DNA of 64,000 nt from contig NZ_ATJV01000125.1 in the NCBI RefSeq assembly GCF_000443165.1, positions 62,001 through 126,000 on the forward strand. The letters run 5' to 3'. This DNA is from Thauera terpenica 58Eu. GTDB taxonomy: Bacteria > Pseudomonadota > Gammaproteobacteria > Burkholderiales > Rhodocyclaceae. The position numbers and the translations under genes are program-made. The notes beneath the pieces were generated by a model, which had not been told where the DNA came from, did no database searches, and saw only the letters and a program-made list of their open reading frames with translations. Numbering within the stretch: position 1 is the first letter of the stretch; each line of letters starts with the position of its first letter. Positions 52,310 through 62,638 of this stretch are shown here, piece by piece.

Positions 52310-53461
52310 TCAACGCCCTGCAGGTGCGCCGAAGCCGTTTTCGTACCATTCATGCAGCAGTTCGAGCAGTTCGTCCGGGCAGTCGCTCAAGCTTGTGGCG
52401 GGCAGCCCGCGTTGATGGGCAAGGCTGGCGATGAGCGTGTGCAGGGTGGACGGAAGTGCAAGCGCTTCGCCGTTAAGGTAGAAGTCTTCGCCGCAGAACA
52501 GCAGCAAACTGCGCGCATCGAGCACAAAGCCGCTGCTGCGCACAGCGCGTGCAAATGCCTTCATGCTGAGCGCTTGCTGCGGGGGATCGAAGAAAATGTG
52601 CGACTTGGGCTCGCTCAGATAGGCGCCAACGAAGGCCTTCACGTCCTCACGCCCCCAGCGGATTGCCGCCAGCATGGTTTCGATCTGCTCCACCATGCGC
52701 GTGCCGATTTCGGCCGAGTTCTGTTGCAGCGTGAGATCCGGATCGGCGTAAATGCCCTCGAGCTCGATGCGCTCCTGCATCCAGGCGAGGAACTCGGTGC
52801 CCAGTTCCTGCGCGCTGGGCGAGCGGAAACCGATCGAATACGTCGTGCATTCGCCCATCGCCGTGCCCTTGTGCGCCCAGTGCGGCGGCAGATAGAGCAT
52901 GTCGCCGGGTTCGAGCACCCAGTCTGCGCTGGGCTGAAAGTTCTTCAGGATGCGCAGCGGCGCGTCCTCGATCAGGCTGCGATCAGCCTGATCGGCGATC
53001 TGCCAGCGCCGTCTGCCTGTGCCCTGCAGCAGGAAGACGTCGTAGTTGTCGAAATGCGGACCCACTCCACCGCCATCGATCGCGTAGCTCACCATCAGGT
53101 CATCGAGTCGTGCCTGCGGAATGAAGTCGAAATGATGGAGCAGTCGGTCAGCGGCGGGCAGCCACAGGTTCAGGCCCTGCACCAGCACGGTCCACGGCTG
53201 CTTCTTTCCGCGCAGGCGGGCACGGCTTTGCGGCCCGCGCTCGAGCGTCCATTCGCCGTCCAGTCCGGCGGCGGGCAGGCGGATGTAACGTGATTCGACG
53301 TCCTCATCGCAGGCGAGTTCGAACAGTTCTTCTCGACTCAGCAGGCCGGCAAAGCCGGGCACGGCCTGGCGGATGAGAAGAGGCTTCTTTTGCCAGTATT
53401 CGGCAAGGAACTCGCGTGCCGACAGGCCGCCGAGCAAGGTTTCGAGAGCAGGTAGATTCAT
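52310..53461 (-). CDS. roxA: Ribosomal protein arginine hydroxylase (JmjC/cupin 2-oxoglutarate oxygenase)
   Basis: 383 residues, YcfD/RoxA type. The iron-binding triad is H136 and D138 in GPHFDNYDVF and H197 in YLPPHWAHKG. The N-terminal FLAEYWQKKPLLIRQA and the C-terminal winged-helix part are typical. E. coli RoxA hydroxylates Arg81 of ribosomal protein L16. Start ATG 53461, divergent from rlmD. The open frame continues upstream antisense to rlmD, but without homology. Confidence 0.94.
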   Translation of the reverse strand: MNLPALETLLGGLSAREFLAEYWQKKPLLIRQAVPGFAGLLSREELFELACDEDVESRYIRLPAAGLDGEWTLERGPQSRARLRGKKQPWTVLVQGLNLWLPAADRLLHHFDFIPQARLDDLMVSYAIDGGGVGPHFDNYDVFLLQGTGRRRWQIADQADRSLIEDAPLRILKNFQPSADWVLEPGDMLYLPPHWAHKGTAMGECTTYSIGFRSPSAQELGTEFLAWMQERIELEGIYADPDLTLQQNSAEIGTRMVEQIETMLAAIRWGREDVKAFVGAYLSEPKSHIFFDPPQQALSMKAFARAVRSSGFVLDARSLLLFCGEDFYLNGEALALPSTLHTLIASLAHQRGLPATSLSDCPDELLELLHEWYENGFGAPAGR

Positions 53462-53518
53462 GGTGCAGATTATAGGCGGCAGGTGTTGATGCTGCGGGGT
53501 GGGAGCCTGCGGACGCGG

Positions 53519-53524
53519 TAGAAT
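53519..53524 (+). promoter_or_regulatory. Putative -10 box for rlmD
   Basis: TAGAAT followed by CGCGCG, 27 bases before the rlmD start. No clear -35. Confidence 0.38.
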
Positions 53525-53551
53525 CGCGCGACTTTTTCTGGCGAACCCCTC

Positions 53552-54853
<1,302 letters not shown>

Positions 54854-55182
54854 GCGCTTCGGATGCTGCGCGGTGCCGTCGAGGACAGGCGTTCCGGGCA
54901 GCGCAGCACAAGGCCTTGCGCGCGGCAGAAGGGGACGATGCGGGGCGATGTGGGGGCTTTTAATTTTGCACTGCAGCTGCGAGAATCCGGCCCGTCCATT
55001 GATAATTATGAATTACAAGGCGTTGTGACGCGCCCTGTCAGTCCTCCACCGTCAGCGCGCGAGCAGCTCAAGCCGGTGCCGTAGGTGATGTGGGCCGGCG
55101 TGAGCTCACGCTCCAGCGGTCACGCTGGCCGCGGCGCTGCACCTGTGCTGTTCCAATCTCGAAGCATCTTGTCGGAGGTCCC
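54854..55182 (+). other. Long intergenic region before bioB
   Basis: 329 bases between rlmD and bioB. It contains an AT-rich patch (54957-54970 and 54998-55018, including ttgataattatgaatt) that could hold a promoter. I found no BirA-type or BioR-type palindrome and no supported reading frame. Confidence 0.5.
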
Positions 55183-56199
55183 ATGAGCACTGTTGCCACT
55201 CTTTCGCCCGAGGCCTTGCGCCGCACGGCAAGCACGCCTGCACCGGGCGCAGCCGGGCGCTGGCGCGTCGCGGACATCGAAGCCTTGTTCGCGCGAGCTT
55301 TCATGGATCTGGTTTTCCAGGCCCAGCAGGTGCACCGCGAACACTTCGACCCCAGCGCGATACAGCTGTCGACCCTGCTGTCGATCAAGACCGGCGGCTG
55401 CGCCGAAGACTGCGGCTATTGTTCGCAGTCCGCCCACTTCGACACCGAGGTCAAGGCGGCCAAGCTGATGCCGGTGGACGCGGTGATCGAGGCCGCGCGT
55501 GCGGCCAAGGCCCAGGGCGCCAGCCGCTTCTGCATGGGCGCAGCATGGCGTTCGCCGAAGGCACGCGACATGGAGCGGGTCACCACCATGGTGCGCGAGG
55601 TCAAGGCCCTCGGGCTCGAGACCTGCATGACGCTGGGCATGCTCGATGCCGAGCAGGCGCAGTCACTCAAGCAGGCCGGACTCGACTACTACAATCACAA
55701 CCTCGACACGGCACCCGAGTATTACGGCAAGGTGGTGGGCACCCGAAGCTACCAGGATCGCCTCGACACCCTGGGCAACGTGCGCTCGGCCGGCATCAAC
55801 GTGTGCAGCGGCGGCATCGTCGGCATGGGCGAGACGCGCGCCCACCGCGCCGGCCTGATCGCACAACTGGCCAATCTCGAGCCCTATCCCGAGTCCGTGC
55901 CGATCAACAATCTGGTGCCCATTCCCGGCACGCCGCTGGCCGACGTCGCGCCGATCGACCCCTTCGAGTTCGTGCGCACGATCGCCGTTGCCCGCATCAC
56001 CATGCCGCGCACCCATGTTCGTCTGTCGGCCGGCCGCGAGCAGATGGACGAGGCCTTGCAAGCCCTGTGTCTGATGGCGGGCGCGAACTCGATCTTCTAC
56101 GGAGATCACCTGCTGACCACCCCCAACCCGCACACCGGGCGCGACCGCAGCCTGCTCGAACGACTCGACATGCATGTCGAGGGCGGCGCGGGCGGCTGA
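55183..56199 (+). CDS. bioB: Biotin synthase
   Basis: Radical SAM enzyme converting dethiobiotin to biotin, 338 residues. The radical SAM cluster cysteines are C73, C77 and C80 in [13 protein letters not shown]; the second cluster uses Cys in RFCMGAAW and ETCMTLGML, and YNHNLDT is present. ATG 55183 follows a cggaggtcc box. No other bio genes are nearby. Confidence 0.98.
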   Translation: MSTVATLSPEALRRTASTPAPGAAGRWRVADIEALFARAFMDLVFQAQQVHREHFDPSAIQLSTLLSIKTGGCAEDCGYCSQSAHFDTEVKAAKLMPVDAVIEAARAAKAQGASRFCMGAAWRSPKARDMERVTTMVREVKALGLETCMTLGMLDAEQAQSLKQAGLDYYNHNLDTAPEYYGKVVGTRSYQDRLDTLGNVRSAGINVCSGGIVGMGETRAHRAGLIAQLANLEPYPESVPINNLVPIPGTPLADVAPIDPFEFVRTIAVARITMPRTHVRLSAGREQMDEALQALCLMAGANSIFYGDHLLTTPNPHTGRDRSLLERLDMHVEGGAGG

Positions 56200-56251
56200 G
56201 CCTCGCGGGCGCTGAGTCAATACAGAGGCGCCGTTACAACGCAGTCGATGT

Positions 56252-56257
56252 TATAAT
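56252..56257 (+). promoter_or_regulatory. Putative -10 box for tRNA-Ser
   Basis: Consensus TATAAT followed by CCGCGCCCC, 58 bases before the tRNA. The only -35-like element, TTACAA (56234-56239), is too close at 12 bases. Confidence 0.45.
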
Positions 56258-56315
56258 CCGCGCCCCTGAAGCCGTGGCAATGCGGGTCAATGCCACCCTC
56301 TTCAAAGCTTGTGCA

Positions 56316-56403
56316 GGAAGCGTGGCCGAGTGGTTTAAGGCACCGGTCTTGAAAACCGGCGACGGGTAACCGTCCGTGAGTTCGAATCTCACCGCTTCCG
56401 CCA
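56316..56403 (+). tRNA. tRNA-Ser (anticodon TGA)
   Basis: 88-base class II tRNA with encoded CCA. Acceptor GGAAGCG / CGCTTCC pairs fully; the anticodon loop CTTGAAA on CCGGT/ACCGG gives TGA. The long variable arm gacgggtaaccgtc is typical for Ser. Confidence 0.97.
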
Positions 56404-56413
56404 TCCTCTTTCG

Positions 56414-56442
56414 ACCCGCCGCGCAGGCGGGTTTTGTTTTTT
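56414..56442 (+). terminator. Rho-independent terminator after tRNA-Ser
   Basis: Stem acccgcc / ggcgggt with a 5-base loop, followed by tttgtttttt. It lies between the tRNA and the rluE start. Confidence 0.85.
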
Positions 56443-56465
56443 CCGGGCCGGTTTTCGGAGCGCTG

Positions 56466-57143
56466 GTGTCCACGCTGCTTCTCTTCAACAAACCCCATGG
56501 CGTGCTGTGTCAGTTCAGTGACGAGGCCGGGCGGCCGACGTTGAAGGATTACGTCGCGGTGCCCGGCGTGTACGCCGCCGGCCGCCTCGACACCGACAGC
56601 GAGGGCTTGCTGTTGCTCACCGATGACGGCGCGTTGCAGCACCACATTGCCGATCCGCGCCACAAGCAGCCCAAGACCTATCTGGTCCAGGTCGAAGGCG
56701 AGCCCGACGCGGCGGCACTGGCACAGCTGTGTGGCGGGCTGGATCTGGGCGACTTTCGCACTCAGCCCTGTGAGGCGCGCCTGATCACTGAGCCCGACTG
56801 GCTGTGGCCACGCGACCCGCCGGTGCGCTTTCGCAAGACAGTACCGACGAGCTGGCTGGAAATCGTGCTGCGCGAGGGCAAGAATCGGCAGGTGAGGCGC
56901 ATGACGGCAAGGATCGGCTTTCCCACCCTGCGTCTGCTGCGGGTGGCGATCGGGCCGTGGACGCTCGCCGGCCTCGCACCCGGGCAGTGGCGTGAAGCGC
57001 CGCTGCCGGCACTGCCCGCCCTCAGGTCATCTTCCGCTCGGCGCACGGGCTCGGGTCCTGCTGCGCCCGCTCGTGCGCCCCGGGTTGCAGCCGGCACGGG
57101 TAAGATGCGGCGCGTCAGGACCGATCCAGGATCAGGAAAATGA
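56466..57143 (+). CDS. rluE: 23S rRNA pseudouridine synthase, RluE-type
   Basis: 225-residue RsuA-family enzyme. It matches RluE closely: [20 protein letters not shown] at the start, catalytic Asp in GRLDTDSEG, and the RluE-specific WLWPRDPP followed by [10 protein letters not shown] and [11 protein letters not shown]. RluE modifies U2457 in E. coli 23S rRNA. GTG 56466 is the likely start; the frame runs back into the tRNA. The last 30 residues are a low-complexity Arg/Ala tail. It overlaps the next gene by 4 bases. Confidence 0.92.
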   Translation: MSTLLLFNKPHGVLCQFSDEAGRPTLKDYVAVPGVYAAGRLDTDSEGLLLLTDDGALQHHIADPRHKQPKTYLVQVEGEPDAAALAQLCGGLDLGDFRTQPCEARLITEPDWLWPRDPPVRFRKTVPTSWLEIVLREGKNRQVRRMTARIGFPTLRLLRVAIGPWTLAGLAPGQWREAPLPALPALRSSSARRTGSGPAAPARAPRVAAGTGKMRRVRTDPGSGK

Positions 57144-57589
57144 AGCGACAGTCGATCATGAAGGGCGCGCTGCTGGGCGCGGTGCTGTGCGCTGGCCCCA
57201 GCCTGGCGCAGCCCATGCCACTCGCCGAGCTCGGTGCCGGCATGTATCGCATCGAAGCCGAGGTGGCGCATACCGCGCAGGCACGCCAGGTCGGGCTGAT
57301 GATGCGCAAGACGATGGCGCCGCAGCGCGGCATGGTGTTCGTGTTCGAGCACGACGCCACCCACTGCATGTGGATGAAGAACACCTTTCTGCCGCTGTCG
57401 GTCGCCTTTGTCGACGCGCAGGGCAAGGTGATCAACATCGAGGACATGCAGCCGCAAAGCGAGGACAACCACTGCGCCGCAGCGCCTGCGCGCTTCGCGC
57501 TGGAAATGAACCTGGGCTGGTTCCGCGAACGCGGCATCAAGGCCGGTGACGTCCTGCGCGGCTTCGATCGCCTGCCGGCCGCACGCTGA
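57140..57589 (+). CDS. DUF192 family secreted protein
   Basis: 149 residues with a signal peptide ([18 protein letters not shown]) and a DUF192 domain: [20 protein letters not shown], then [21 protein letters not shown]192 proteins are small beta-barrels of unknown function, often exported. ATG 57140 overlaps the rluE stop (ATGA); ATG 57158 would leave just the signal peptide start. Confidence 0.88.
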   Translation: MKRQSIMKGALLGAVLCAGPSLAQPMPLAELGAGMYRIEAEVAHTAQARQVGLMMRKTMAPQRGMVFVFEHDATHCMWMKNTFLPLSVAFVDAQGKVINIEDMQPQSEDNHCAAAPARFALEMNLGWFRERGIKAGDVLRGFDRLPAAR

Positions 57590-57682
57590 GGCCGCGATGC
57601 GGCAGGGCTGCGCTGAACTGAGCCGGGCAGGCTGAATCGCGTCGGCGCAAGCAAGGAATAGGGGGTCTTTCCCGCCTTTCTT

Positions 57683-57716
57683 CGAGCGGCAGAAATTGCC
57701 GCTCGCGGCCCATAAT
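57683..57716 (+). promoter_or_regulatory. flhB promoter region with inverted repeat
   Basis: A perfect 9-bp inverted repeat, cgagcggca / tgccgctcg (57683-57691, 57697-57705), abuts a CATAAT box (57711-57716) with CCGC discriminator, 50 bases before flhB. The repeat occupies the -35 region, so it could be an operator or an activator site. The GG...GC spacing does not fit sigma-54. Confidence 0.4.
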
Positions 57717-57766
57717 CCGCACACGTCGTCTCGCGTCCGCGCTTTTTGCTGCGCGCAGGGACGGCG

Positions 57767-58921
57767 ATGGAGTCGGGCGTGGCTGAAGACAGTGATCTCG
57801 AGAAGACAGAAGCCCCATCATCACGACGTCTGGAACAGGCGCGCGAGGAAGGTCAGGTTCCGCAATCGCGCGAGCTGTCGACTTTTTTCGTCACCATCAC
57901 CGGTGTACTCACCTTGTGGCTGCTCGGTGGCTGGATGGCCGAGCGCATGCTGGCGCTGCTGCGCACGGGTTTTGCCTTCGAGCGCGAGACCGCATTCGAC
58001 GTGACGCTGATGCTGGAGGTCTTGCGCGGCCAGCTCGGTGGCGCGCTGCTGATGCTGATGCCGCTCTTCCTCACCCTGATGGTGGCGGCGCTGGCGGCGC
58101 CGGTGGTGCTCGGCGGGCTGGTGTTTGCGCCCAAGGCGCTGGGTTTCAAGTTCAGCCGCATGAATCCGCTGCAGGGCCTGTCGCGCATGTTCTCGGTGCA
58201 CGGCCTGGCCGAGATGGTGAAGGCAATCCTGAAGTCGGTGCTGATCGGTGGCGTGGCCTCGATGGTGCTGTGGTCGAACAAGGACCACCTGTTCGACCTC
58301 ATGGTGACGCCGCTCGAAGTGGGGCTGGCGGACTTCTCCTCCACGGTCATCTTTGCCGCGGTGCTGATCGCGGCCAGCCTGGGTCTGCTGGCGCTCATGG
58401 ACGTGCCCTTCCAGCTCTGGCAATACCACAAGAAGCTGCGCATGACGAAGGAAGAGGTCAAGCGCGAGGGCAAGGAGCAGGAGGGCGACCCGCAGGTCAA
58501 GGGCCGCATCCGCGCCATGCAGCGCGAGATGGCGCGCCGGCGCATGATGGCCGAGGTGCCCAAGGCCGATGTGGTGGTGACCAACCCGACCCACTTCTCG
58601 GTCGCGCTCAAATATGACGCCCAGCGCATGGGGGCGCCAGTGGTGATCGCCAAGGGGCGCGGTGAGACCGCGCTCAAGATTCGTGAGCTGGCGCGCGAGA
58701 ACAAGGTGCCCGTGCTCGAAGCCGCGCCACTGGCGCGTGCCCTGTACAAGCACTGCGAGCTCGAGCAGGCCATTCCCGCCGCGCTGTTTACCGCGGTGGC
58801 AGAGGTCATGGCCTATGTTTACCAGCTCGATACCTGGATGAAAGAAGGGGGATTGCCGCCGCCTCCGCCCGCCCACCTGCCCGTGCCCGCGGGCATGGAC
58901 CCCGGCTCGCCGGACCAATGA
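57767..58921 (+). CDS. flhB: Flagellar type III export protein FlhB
   Basis: Export-switch protein of the flagellar secretion system, 384 residues. Four membrane helices (about 38-60, 90-120, 150-170, 190-212) precede the cytoplasmic domain with the autocleavage motif N273-P-T-H in VVVTNPTHFSVAL. Cleavage between Asn and Pro switches export from rod/hook to filament proteins. The tail after residue 360 is Pro-rich. First gene of the flhB-flhA-flhF-flhG-fliA cluster. Confidence 0.97.
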   Translation: MESGVAEDSDLEKTEAPSSRRLEQAREEGQVPQSRELSTFFVTITGVLTLWLLGGWMAERMLALLRTGFAFERETAFDVTLMLEVLRGQLGGALLMLMPLFLTLMVAALAAPVVLGGLVFAPKALGFKFSRMNPLQGLSRMFSVHGLAEMVKAILKSVLIGGVASMVLWSNKDHLFDLMVTPLEVGLADFSSTVIFAAVLIAASLGLLALMDVPFQLWQYHKKLRMTKEEVKREGKEQEGDPQVKGRIRAMQREMARRRMMAEVPKADVVVTNPTHFSVALKYDAQRMGAPVVIAKGRGETALKIRELARENKVPVLEAAPLARALYKHCELEQAIPAALFTAVAEVMAYVYQLDTWMKEGGLPPPPPAHLPVPAGMDPGSPDQ

Positions 58922-58932
58922 GCGCCTGAACC

Positions 58933-61038
58933 ATGGCCCTGCAAGACACCCTGAATCTGCGCCGCCTGCTGACGCCGAGCAATCTGCGCCAGCTCGCCGC
59001 GCCCATCCTCATCATCATGATCCTGTCGATGATGGTGTTGCCGCTGCCGGTCTTCCTGCTCGACGTGTTCTTCACCTTCAACATCGCCATCTCGGTGATG
59101 GTGATGCTGGTGGCGATGTACTCGAACCGGCCCCTGGATTTCTCCGTGTTCCCCACCGTGCTGCTGGTGACGACCCTGCTGCGTCTGTCGCTGAACGTGG
59201 CCTCGACCCGGATCGTGCTGCTCGAGGGGCACTCCGGCCCGGATGCGGCGGGCAAGGTCATCGAGGCCTTCGGCAACTTCCTCGTCGGCGGCAATACCGC
59301 GGTCGGTCTGGTGGTGTTCGTCATCCTCACCCTGATCAACTTCGTCGTCATCACCAAGGGTGCGGGCCGGATTGCCGAAGTGTCGGCGCGCTTCACCCTG
59401 GACGCGATGCCCGGCAAGCAGATGGCGATCGACGCCGACCTCAACGCCGGCCTGGTCGATGAAAGCGAAGCCAAGCGCCGGCGCAAGGAGATCGCGCAGG
59501 AAGCCGACTTCTACGGCGCCATGGACGGTGCCTCCAAATTCGTGCGCGGCGACGCCGTCGCCGGCATCCTCATCCTGGCCATCAACGTCATCGGCGGCCT
59601 GTTCGTGGGCGTCATGCAGCACGACATGGCGGTGGGTGAGGCGGCTCACACCTACACCTTGCTGACGATCGGTGACGGTCTGGTGGCGCAGATCCCGGCG
59701 CTCATCATCTCGGTCGCAGCCGGCCTGGTGGTGTCACGCGTCGGTGACGACGGTGACATCGGCGGGCTGGTGATCGGGCAGCTGTTCTCCAATCCGCAGG
59801 TCCTGATCCTGACCGGGGCCATCATCGGCATCCTGGGTCTCATCCCCGGCATGCCCAACCTGGTCTTCCTCCTGCTCGCCGCAACCCTGGGCGCGCTGGC
59901 GTGGTTGCGACGCAAGCGCATGGAGGAGGAGACCCTCGCCGCGCGCGCACCTGCCGCCGCTGCACAGAGCGCCGCGCCGCCGCCCGATGCGCACGAGGCG
60001 AGCTGGAACGACGTCGCCCAGGTCGACGTGCTGGGCCTGGAGGTGGGCTATCGCCTGATCCCGATGGTGGACAAGGGCCAGGATGGTGAACTGCTCAAGC
60101 GCATCCGCGGCCTGCGCAAGAAGTTTGCCCAGGAGGTGGGCTTCCTGTCCTCGCCGGTGCACATCCGTGACAACCTCGAGCTCAAGCCCAACGGCTATCG
60201 CATTGCCCTCAAGGGTGTCGAGGTGGGCGCGGGCGAAGCCTATCCGGGCCAGCTCATGGCGATCAATCCGGGGCGTGTCTCGGGCCCGCTGCCGGGGCGC
60301 GAAACCACCGATCCCGCCTTCGGCCTGCCCGCGGTGTGGATCGACCCCGGCATGCGCGAGAACGCCCACGCGCTGGGCTACACCGTGGTCGATGCCAGCA
60401 CCGTGGTCGCCACCCACCTCAACCACGTCATCCTCAACCATGCCGCCGAGCTCCTCGGCCGTCAGGAAACCCAGGCCCTGCTCGACCACGTCAGCAAGGA
60501 CTCGCCCAAGCTCATCGAAGACCTGGTGCCCAAGACCCTGCCCATCGGCACCTTGCAGCGCGTGCTGCAGAACCTGCTCGAAGAAGGCGTCAATATTCGC
60601 GACATGCGCAGCATCATCGAGGTGTTGGCCGAGAACGCACCGCGCACCCAGGACGCAGTGCAGCTCACCGCCAAGGTGCGGGAAGCGCTGGGGCGGGCGA
60701 TCGTGCAGGCGCTGTTCCCGGGCAGCGCCGAGGTGCAGGTGATGGCGCTCGAGCCCGCGCTCGAGCGCATCCTGCTGCAGGCCATGGGTACGGGCGGTGA
60801 GGGCGCTGCGATCGAGCCCGGACTGGCCGACACCTTGCTGCGCCAGACCGCCGAGATTGCCCAGCGTCAGGAGGACATCGGCCTGCCCCCAGTGCTGCTG
60901 GTGCCGGCGTCGCTGCGCATGCTGCTGTCACGCTTCCTGCGCCGTGCCGTGCCCTCGCTGAAGGTCATCTCGAACAACGAGGTGCCCGAGTCGCGCACCA
61001 TCCGGGTGACCGCGATGGTGGGCATGCAGCAGGGCTGA
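58933..61038 (+). CDS. flhA: Flagellar type III export protein FlhA
   Basis: Main membrane component of the export gate, 701 residues. Eight membrane helices lie in the first 320 residues, with the FHIPEP-type loop (NVASTRIVLLEGH, then RFTLDAMPGKQMAIDADLNA). The C-terminal cytoplasmic domain binds chaperone-substrate complexes. It begins 11 bases after flhB. Confidence 0.98.
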   Translation: MALQDTLNLRRLLTPSNLRQLAAPILIIMILSMMVLPLPVFLLDVFFTFNIAISVMVMLVAMYSNRPLDFSVFPTVLLVTTLLRLSLNVASTRIVLLEGHSGPDAAGKVIEAFGNFLVGGNTAVGLVVFVILTLINFVVITKGAGRIAEVSARFTLDAMPGKQMAIDADLNAGLVDESEAKRRRKEIAQEADFYGAMDGASKFVRGDAVAGILILAINVIGGLFVGVMQHDMAVGEAAHTYTLLTIGDGLVAQIPALIISVAAGLVVSRVGDDGDIGGLVIGQLFSNPQVLILTGAIIGILGLIPGMPNLVFLLLAATLGALAWLRRKRMEEETLAARAPAAAAQSAAPPPDAHEASWNDVAQVDVLGLEVGYRLIPMVDKGQDGELLKRIRGLRKKFAQEVGFLSSPVHIRDNLELKPNGYRIALKGVEVGAGEAYPGQLMAINPGRVSGPLPGRETTDPAFGLPAVWIDPGMRENAHALGYTVVDASTVVATHLNHVILNHAAELLGRQETQALLDHVSKDSPKLIEDLVPKTLPIGTLQRVLQNLLEEGVNIRDMRSIIEVLAENAPRTQDAVQLTAKVREALGRAIVQALFPGSAEVQVMALEPALERILLQAMGTGGEGAAIEPGLADTLLRQTAEIAQRQEDIGLPPVLLVPASLRMLLSRFLRRAVPSLKVISNNEVPESRTIRVTAMVGMQQG

Positions 61039-61144
61039 GAACGCGGCGCGACACCGCGGCGCGTGCGTCCCGAGCATCGCCCGCGCATCGAATAGGCGGC
61101 GGAAAGGTGGTTTATTCGGCCCAAGGACATGGCGTCGTAGTGGC

Positions 61145-61150
61145 CATAAT
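61145..61150 (+). promoter_or_regulatory. Putative -10 box for flhF
   Basis: CATAAT in the context GGCCATAATCC, 44 bases before flhF; nearly the same context, GGCCCATAATCC, precedes flhB. No good -35. Confidence 0.38.
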
Positions 61151-61194
61151 CCTTCTCAAGCTGCGGTCAAAGTCGGACCGCCCGGAGAAACGCC

Positions 61195-62637
61195 ATGAAC
61201 GTAAAACGCTACTTTGCCCCTACCGCCCGCGAGGCCCTGCGTGCCTTGAAGGAGGCGCTCGGGCCCGATGCGATCGTGCTGTCCAACCGTGCGGTCGAAG
61301 GTGGCGTCGAGATTCTGGCCTTGCCGGGCGAGGCCGTCAGCGCGCTGCAGGCGGCCAACCGCGCCGCAGTGGCAGCGAAGTCGCCGCCCGCGGCCAACGT
61401 CGCGAGCGCTCGCTCCATGCCCGCCGCGGCCCCGGCTTCCAATCCTGCCGAGGCTGTGGACAGTGATTTTCGCGTCAGTCTGTCGGCGCTCGCCGCCAGT
61501 GCCGCGCGCAATGCCGCGCGTCCTGCGGCCTCGTCCGCTGCGGCGCAAGCTCAGGAGATGCGCCCCTTCAGTCCGCCGCGCATCGAGACTTCCGACTTTG
61601 CACCGCGTCCCCGTCAGCAGCCCCTGCAGCCTGCAGCGGTCGCCCCTGCGGCGCGTGCAGCGAGCGACGAGTTTGGCAGCGCACGCATGCGCGAGCTGCA
61701 GGAAACCAACGCCCGTCTGATGGAGGAGTTGTCCGGCATTCGCGGCATGATAGAGCGCCAGCTCGCCGGCTTTGCCTGGGGCGAAACCCGTCGCCACGCG
61801 CCGGCACGCGCCGCCTTGCTGGGCGAACTGCTCGAGGCGGGCTTCTCCGCGAGCATCGCGCGCAAACTGGCAGAAGCGGTGCGTGAGGACGCCACTCGCA
61901 TCGAGGCGCGCGAGGCCGCCGGTGTTGCGCTCGACCGCATGGTGCGCGCGCGCGCCTCGGATGAGGACTTCATCGACCATGGCGGCGTCTTCGCCCTCGT
62001 CGGCCCCACCGGCGTCGGCAAGACCACCACCACCGCCAAGCTCGCCGCGCGCTGTGTGGTGCGTCATGGCGCCAGTCGTCTCGCCCTCATCACCACCGAT
62101 GGCTATCGTATCGGCGCCCAGGAGCAGCTGCGCATCTATGGCCGCATTCTCGGCGTGCCGGTGTTCTCGGTGCGCGACGGCGCCGACCTGCGCCAGACCC
62201 TGGCCGGCCTGCGCAACAAGCACATGGTGCTCATCGACACCATGGGCATGAGCCAGCGCGACCGCATGGTGGCCGAGCAGGCGAAGATGCTGTCGGGCGT
62301 GGGCGATGTGCGCCGCCTGCTGCTGCTCAACGCCACCGCGCGCGGCGACACCCTGGACGACGTGGTGCGCGCCTACGCCGGCCCGGATCTTGCGGGCTGC
62401 ATCCTGACCAAGGTCGACGAGGCGGCCTCGCTCGCCCCGGCGCTGGACGTGGCAGTACGCCACGGACTGGACATCCGCTATCTGACCAACGGCCAGCGCG
62501 TGCCCGAAGACCTGCACCTGCCCAACCGCGCCTATCTGCTGCACCGTGCGCTGCGCGAGCACAGCGCGGAGTCGCCCTGGCATCTGCACGAGGACGAGGC
62601 CGGCATGATGCTGGCCGCGGTGGGCGGAGGAGACTGA
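61195..62637 (+). CDS. flhF: Flagellar placement GTPase FlhF
   Basis: SRP-family GTPase that recruits the first flagellar structures to the cell pole. 480 residues: N-terminal B domain (MNVKRYFAPTAREALRALK), an Ala/Pro-rich linker (about 60-165), then the NG domain with P-loop GPTGVGKT at 270-277, ITTDGYRIGAQEQL, DTMGMSQRD and LTKVDEAASL. A cccggaga box precedes ATG 61195. The next gene starts one base after the stop. Confidence 0.97.
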   Translation: MNVKRYFAPTAREALRALKEALGPDAIVLSNRAVEGGVEILALPGEAVSALQAANRAAVAAKSPPAANVASARSMPAAAPASNPAEAVDSDFRVSLSALAASAARNAARPAASSAAAQAQEMRPFSPPRIETSDFAPRPRQQPLQPAAVAPAARAASDEFGSARMRELQETNARLMEELSGIRGMIERQLAGFAWGETRRHAPARAALLGELLEAGFSASIARKLAEAVREDATRIEAREAAGVALDRMVRARASDEDFIDHGGVFALVGPTGVGKTTTTAKLAARCVVRHGASRLALITTDGYRIGAQEQLRIYGRILGVPVFSVRDGADLRQTLAGLRNKHMVLIDTMGMSQRDRMVAEQAKMLSGVGDVRRLLLLNATARGDTLDDVVRAYAGPDLAGCILTKVDEAASLAPALDVAVRHGLDIRYLTNGQRVPEDLHLPNRAYLLHRALREHSAESPWHLHEDEAGMMLAAVGGGD

Positions 62638-62638
62638 C

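Noticed and set aside
54863..55084. 73-codon open frame between rlmD and bioB
   Set aside because: No ribosome site, no domain, and composition unlike neighbouring genes.
57686..57700. Possible sigma-54 promoter before flhB (GGCAGAAATTGC)
   Set aside because: Only 8 bases separate GG and GC instead of 10; the sequence is part of the inverted repeat.
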